This document shows, one piece after another, positions 60,249 to 64,000 of a DNA stretch of 64,000 nt. The DNA is taken from positions 248,001 through 312,000 of the forward strand of contig NZ_JAVDQI010000002.1 in assembly GCF_031454185.1 (NCBI RefSeq), given 5' to 3'. This DNA is from Methanococcoides alaskense (lineage in GTDB: Archaea; Halobacteriota; Methanosarcinia; Methanosarcinales; Methanosarcinaceae). The notes beneath the pieces were generated by a model that worked only from the letters and a program-made list of their open reading frames with translations, was not told the DNA's origin and searched no databases. Position numbers and translations under genes: made by a program. Numbering within the stretch: position 1 is the first letter of the stretch; every line of letters begins with the position of its first letter.

Positions 60249-61361
60249 ATGGGTAAGGATATGTTGATGTGGGATGAGACTTTGTTCAAGGATGGGAATG
60301 TGCTTGAACTTGATTACCTTCCCGACCATTTTTCACACCGTGAGTCGCAGATGCAGTCTCTGATGTACAGTCTGCGTCCGGCCCTTCGTGGCATGCGTCC
60401 GATAAACAGTTTGATAAGTGGTCCTCCTGGTACTGGAAAGACCACAACTGTGTTGAAGGTCTTTAAAGAGATGAAAAAGCATTCGGATGATATTGTATTC
60501 ATCAAAGTGAACTGCCAGATGGATTCTACGAAATTTGCTGTGATCACGAGGGTATACCAAGGTCTCTTTAACGTGTCCCCTCCGTCTTCTGGTGTTGCTT
60601 TCATTAAACTTTTCGAAAAGGTGATGAACTATCTTATCGAGAAGGAAAAGACGCTTGTGCTTTGTCTTGATGATATCAATTATCTCTATCATGAAGGGCA
60701 TGCGGATGAGGTCATGTATTCCCTTCTCAGGGCACATGAACAATATCCGGGAGCAAAAGTAGGTGTCATTGCAATTGTGAGTGATACGGGGAAGCTCTAT
60801 CAGTTCGACCCTAAGGTCAATTCCGTTTTTCTTCCTGAAGAGATAGCTTTCCCCCGGTACAATTACAGTGAACTTCAGGATATTATCGGGGGCAGAATAG
60901 ATCTCGCATTCTATCCTAATGTGATGCTGGATGATGTGAGGGATGCGATAGTTGAATATGTCGATCTTTCAGGGGATCTGCGTGTGGGCATCGATCTTTT
61001 GAAGCGTGCTGGCCTGAATGCCGAGAGGCGTGCAAGCAAGACCATCCTGGTCGAAGATGTGGAAAGGGCTTATGAGACCTCCAGATTACTGCATCTTCGC
61101 AGAAGTATTCAGTCCCTCACACAGGATGAGAGGACATTGCTCTGCCTGATAGCAGAGATCCGGGATGTGCAGACAGGTGACCTTTACAAACTTTTCCACG
61201 AAAAGACCGATCTTGGGTACACACGTTTTTATGATATGGTCAATAAGCTTAGTGAAGCACGGTATGTGGATGCTGATTTTTCCGGTAAGGGTATGCGTGG
61301 CAGGACCCGTATAATAAAACCAAGATATCAGCCGGAAGATATTCTTAAGTGCCTTGAGTGA
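60249..61361 (+). CDS. cdc6: Orc1/Cdc6-type replication initiator
   Basis: 370 residues. AAA domain with SGPPGTGKTTTVLKVFKEM, Walker B LVLCLDDINYL, sensor-2 region SGDLRVGIDLLKRAGLNAE. A C-terminal winged helix is present (TDLGYTRFYDMVNKLSEARY). Full length for archaeal Orc1/Cdc6. No clear origin-recognition-box repeats were found in the adjacent 180 bases. Confidence 0.9.
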   Translation: MGKDMLMWDETLFKDGNVLELDYLPDHFSHRESQMQSLMYSLRPALRGMRPINSLISGPPGTGKTTTVLKVFKEMKKHSDDIVFIKVNCQMDSTKFAVITRVYQGLFNVSPPSSGVAFIKLFEKVMNYLIEKEKTLVLCLDDINYLYHEGHADEVMYSLLRAHEQYPGAKVGVIAIVSDTGKLYQFDPKVNSVFLPEEIAFPRYNYSELQDIIGGRIDLAFYPNVMLDDVRDAIVEYVDLSGDLRVGIDLLKRAGLNAERRASKTILVEDVERAYETSRLLHLRRSIQSLTQDERTLLCLIAEIRDVQTGDLYKLFHEKTDLGYTRFYDMVNKLSEARYVDADFSGKGMRGRTRIIKPRYQPEDILKCLE

Positions 61362-61383
61362 AAGGGGGATGTTGTTTCTGGAA

Positions 61384-61956
61384 ATGAGAACTAAGGTCTG
61401 GCTGACCGAAGATGGAAAACCTATCATTGGTGCTGGGAAGGTAAAACTCCTAAAGGCCATTGATGAAGAGCGTTCATTAAGGAAGGCATGCTCAACACTT
61501 GGCATGTCCTACAAACATGCATGGCTGATCCTTAAAAAAATGAACGAGCGCGTTGGGCATGAAGTGGTGACCACTGTAAGGGGTGGTAAAGGGCAGGGAA
61601 CCTTTCTGACCGATTACGGGAAACAGCTCATTGGTGAGTATGAGGAAAGCAGGTCCTTTCTTGATATGACCTTTGGGGATGAAACTTCTCTGGAAAACAT
61701 CTCTTTCAAATTGTCTGCACACAACAAGTTGTCTGGACGGGTTGTCTATATTGAGAAAGGGGATCTCATTTCTAAAGTGAGGATCGAGATAGATCCTGAA
61801 GTTCTGACATCTATCATCACTTCCGATATGCTGGATAGACTCGATGTTCAGGAAGGCGATGAGGTATTTGCAATTATAAAGTCCACGGAAGTAGTTCTGG
61901 CAAAAGCGGATGGCAAGGCTGGAATGAAAAGTGGAACGGTAGATGGGGGCGAGTAA
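61384..61956 (+). CDS. ModE-like regulator (winged helix plus molbindin/TOBE domain)
   Basis: 190 residues from MRTKVWLTEDGKPIIG, which matches the family start; in-frame TTG 61354 and ATG 61369 are alternatives and no ribosome site decides. LysR-like HTH RKACSTLGMSYKHAWLILKK, then TOBE domain (SFKLSAHNKLSGRVVYIEKG, DVQEGDEVFAIIKSTEVVLA) that binds molybdate or tungstate. Such proteins control Mo/W uptake and Mo-enzymes; no such genes are in the window. Follows cdc6 closely. Confidence 0.82.
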   Translation: MRTKVWLTEDGKPIIGAGKVKLLKAIDEERSLRKACSTLGMSYKHAWLILKKMNERVGHEVVTTVRGGKGQGTFLTDYGKQLIGEYEESRSFLDMTFGDETSLENISFKLSAHNKLSGRVVYIEKGDLISKVRIEIDPEVLTSIITSDMLDRLDVQEGDEVFAIIKSTEVVLAKADGKAGMKSGTVDGGE

Positions 61957-62742
61957 ATGGCTTCTATAGATATTCTTTCATGGAATGTGAATGGCCTGAG
62001 GTCAATGTTAAAGAAAGGCTTTGTCGAATGGATGGAATCCACACAGCCGGATATTCTCTGTCTTCAGGAGACTAAGGCTACAGAAACACAATTGCCAAAA
62101 GAGCTGAGGCATATTCATGGCTATGTGCCTTATTTTTTCTCTGCTGAACGAAAGGGCTACAGTGGTGTTGGGATCTATACTAAGGTCCCGCCGCTCGAGG
62201 TAAAGTATGGGCTTGGAGTTCCACGGTTCGATAGGGAAGGAAGGACCCTCATTGCAGAGTTCGAGGATTTTGTTTTGTTCAATATATATTTTCCAAATGG
62301 AAAGGCTTCGGATGAACGATTGGAATATAAGATGGATTTCTATACTGCGTTCATGGAAGTTGCCGATTCAATGAAAGATACCGGTAAGAACGTAATCGTT
62401 TGTGGGGATGTGAACACTGCTCACAAGGAGATCGATCTCGCACGCCCTAAACAGAACGAGAGGTCATCGGGTTTTCTTCCGCAGGAGAGGGAGTGGATCG
62501 ATACATTCCTGGATCATGGCTATCTTGATACCTTACGTATGTTCGAGCAGGGCCCTGGAAATTATACCTGGTGGGACATGAAGACCCGGGCAAGGGATAG
62601 GAATGTTGGTTGGAGGATCGATTATTTCTTTGCTAGCGGAGGCCTGAGGGATAGGATAAGGTCTGCTTATATTCTGTCTGATGTGATGGGTTCGGACCAC
62701 TGTCCCATTGGGATCGAGTTGGAAACTGGATATATTCTATAA
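61957..62742 (+). CDS. xth: Exodeoxyribonuclease III / AP endonuclease
   Basis: 261 residues. All ExoIII motifs are present: LSWNVNGLRSML, CLQETKA, GYSGVGIYTK, CGDVNTAHKEIDLA, WRIDYFFAS and GSDHCPI. It repairs abasic sites. The ATG follows directly after the ModE-like TAA, so the two are coupled. Confidence 0.94.
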   Translation: MASIDILSWNVNGLRSMLKKGFVEWMESTQPDILCLQETKATETQLPKELRHIHGYVPYFFSAERKGYSGVGIYTKVPPLEVKYGLGVPRFDREGRTLIAEFEDFVLFNIYFPNGKASDERLEYKMDFYTAFMEVADSMKDTGKNVIVCGDVNTAHKEIDLARPKQNERSSGFLPQEREWIDTFLDHGYLDTLRMFEQGPGNYTWWDMKTRARDRNVGWRIDYFFASGGLRDRIRSAYILSDVMGSDHCPIGIELETGYIL

Positions 62743-62830
62743 ACTGTTTCCAATTTACGTTTTTTATCTGTTTTTCTTTGCTTTATTGGAAATATAAAGC
62801 TACAGCTACTTGCTCAGCTTTGTATTAATA

Positions 62831-62863
62831 AAAAAAAGTAGGTAAGGGCGTAAAATACGCCCT
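62831..62863 (-). terminator. Terminator of the thermosome gene
   Basis: AGGGCGTA (62845-62852) pairs with TACGCCCT (62856-62863) over a three-base loop, followed on the minus strand by a run of T (62831-62838). Confidence 0.7.
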
Positions 62864-62886
62864 GATATGTTATTGTTCTATTGAAC

Positions 62887-64000
62887 TTACATCATTGGAG
62901 GCATTCCGCCCATACCGCCGTCTGGCATTGGTGGTGCTCTGGATGATGCAATGATGTCGTCGATCCTGAGGATCATTACTGCTGCTTCTGTACCTGAGTT
63001 GATCGCCTGGGTCTTTACCCTGAGTGGCTCTACAACGCCTTCTTCCCACATGTCAATGACAGTGCCGGAGTAAACATTAAGACCAGCGGTCTTTATGCCT
63101 CTCTCGTGGTGTGCGCGAAGTTCTACGAGCATGTCTATGGGGTCAAGACCTGCGTTCTCTGCAAGTGTTCTTGGAACTACCTCAAGTGCTTCTGCGAATG
63201 CTTTGACTGCAAGCTGCTCTCTTCCGCTAAGGGTTGATGCATACTCGTTGAGTCTGAGCGCAACCTCAACTTCAGGTGCTCCGCCGCCAGCAACAAGCTC
63301 TTCATCTTCGATAGCTACAGCGACTACACGAAGTGCATCGGTGAGTGCTCTCTCGATGTTGTCGATAACGTGCTCTGTACCGCCACGAAGGAGGATGGAT
63401 ACTGACTTTGGATTGACACAGCCTGTGATGAAGGTCATGCTGTCGCCGCCGATCTTCTTCTCTTCCACAAGTTCTGCTGCACCAAGGTCTTCTGCTGTCA
63501 TCTCTTCGATGTTGGTTACGAGCTTAGCACTGGTGGAGCGTACAAGTTTCTCCATATCGCTCTTCTTGACACGCCTTACTGCAAAGATACCTTCCTTTGC
63601 AAGGTAGTGCTGTGCCATATCATCGATACCTTTCTGGCAGAATACAACGTTTGCACCGGTCTTTGTAATACTGGTAACAAGGCTCTTGAGCATTGATTCT
63701 TCCTGGTCGAGGAATGACTGGAGCTGTTCTGGAGATGTGATAGAGATCTCAGCGTCAACCTCTGTTTCCTTGAGCTCGATAGCACTGTTGAGGAGTGCGA
63801 TCTTTGCGCCTTCTACCTTCTTTGGCATGTTAGCGTGTACCCTTTCTTTATCAAGGATCATTCCTTCGATAAGCTCGGAGTCATCGATACGTCCGCCGAC
63901 CTTCTTCTCTACCTTGACATTCTCGATCTCGACAGTGTTTCCATTGTCTCTGTCAACGATGCTTACGATCGCGTCAACAGCGATCTTTGAGAGTACGTCC
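62887..64000 (-). CDS. Thermosome (group II chaperonin) subunit, C-terminal two thirds
   Basis: The frame stays open to the window edge, so about 371 C-terminal residues are seen. The sequence covers part of the apical domain (VEIENVKVEKKVGGRIDDSE), the intermediate and equatorial domain (AVAIEDEELVAGGGAPEVEV, EALEVVPRTLAENAGLDPID), and the typical Gly-Met tail (GGMGGMPPMM). ATP-dependent folding chamber in the cytoplasm. Confidence 0.93.
   Translation of the reverse strand, partial: DVLSKIAVDAIVSIVDRDNGNTVEIENVKVEKKVGGRIDDSELIEGMILDKERVHANMPKKVEGAKIALLNSAIELKETEVDAEISITSPEQLQSFLDQEESMLKSLVTSITKTGANVVFCQKGIDDMAQHYLAKEGIFAVRRVKKSDMEKLVRSTSAKLVTNIEEMTAEDLGAAELVEEKKIGGDSMTFITGCVNPKSVSILLRGGTEHVIDNIERALTDALRVVAVAIEDEELVAGGGAPEVEVALRLNEYASTLSGREQLAVKAFAEALEVVPRTLAENAGLDPIDMLVELRAHHERGIKTAGLNVYSGTVIDMWEEGVVEPLRVKTQAINSGTEAAVMILRIDDIIASSRAPPMPDGGMGGMPPMM

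Noticed and set aside
63095..63607. 170-codon open frame antisense to the thermosome gene
   Set aside because: Ser/Thr/Ala-rich translation typical of an antisense shadow.

Overview
The window is chromosomal DNA of a methylotrophic methanogenic archaeon of the Methanosarcinaceae. Its PylS, S-layer protein and methyltransferase look most like Methanococcoides, but the genus is an inference. Supporting evidence: a complete pyrrolysine cassette (pylT, pylS, pylB, pylC, pylD) beside a methylcobamide:coenzyme M methyltransferase, archaeal information-processing genes (Cdc6/Orc1, RadB, PAN, aMBF1, S8e, SRP19, Sec61-beta, thermosome), and TATA-box promoters. Of about 67 stop codons read, only two are TAG, as expected where UAG can be decoded as pyrrolysine.

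Layout. 1-5000: end of a rhodanese protein, then a leftward cluster of NifX-like proteins, two MinD-type ATPases with inserted ferredoxin domains, a DUF1847 protein and a metallo-hydrolase. This is a probable metal or Fe-S cofactor module. 5089-5886: UppP-like phosphatase. 6008-11646: mtbA and the leftward pylTSBCD cassette. 11944-18813: late cobamide synthesis, with cobD and cobY each present twice around cbiB, cobZ and cobS; this fits the heavy corrinoid demand of methylotrophic methanogenesis. 18828-30580: mixed housekeeping and signalling (KaiC-like ATPase, DUF5591 protein, aminotransferase with Lrp regulator, S8e, RNase Z, AAA ATPase, response regulator plus hybrid kinase, Thi4, tRNA-His). 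30581-40969: ProC, aMBF1, PAN, DUF99, GlmM, SRP19, Sec61-beta (a 58-residue gene), MtnA, HD hydrolase, TrmI, RadB. 41074-44849: anaerobic ribonucleotide reductase operon behind an unusual regulatory region. 44916-50582: lipoprotein, ThiL and a 1245-residue S-layer protein. 50725-54025: regulator and SsuABC-type importer. 54040-64000: nitroreductase, multi-PAS kinase, terpene-cyclase-like protein, Mrp, DUF134, Cdc6, ModE-like regulator, ExoIII and a thermosome subunit cut by the window edge.

Points most worth following: (1) a NifX-family gene without any usual start codon, whose ribosome-binding site and start lie in a perfect 12-bp inverted repeat; (2) an imperfect 14-bp stem enclosing tRNA-Pyl; (3) pylB ending in UAG one base before pylC; (4) tandem cobD/cobY duplication with an identical promoter 14-mer; (5) upstream of the nrd operon, three copies of a 15-bp motif and a strongly structured 85-nt leader; (6) an importer lipoprotein that appears to start at CTG. 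All functions are read from sequence patterns and recalled family features; no database search was run.
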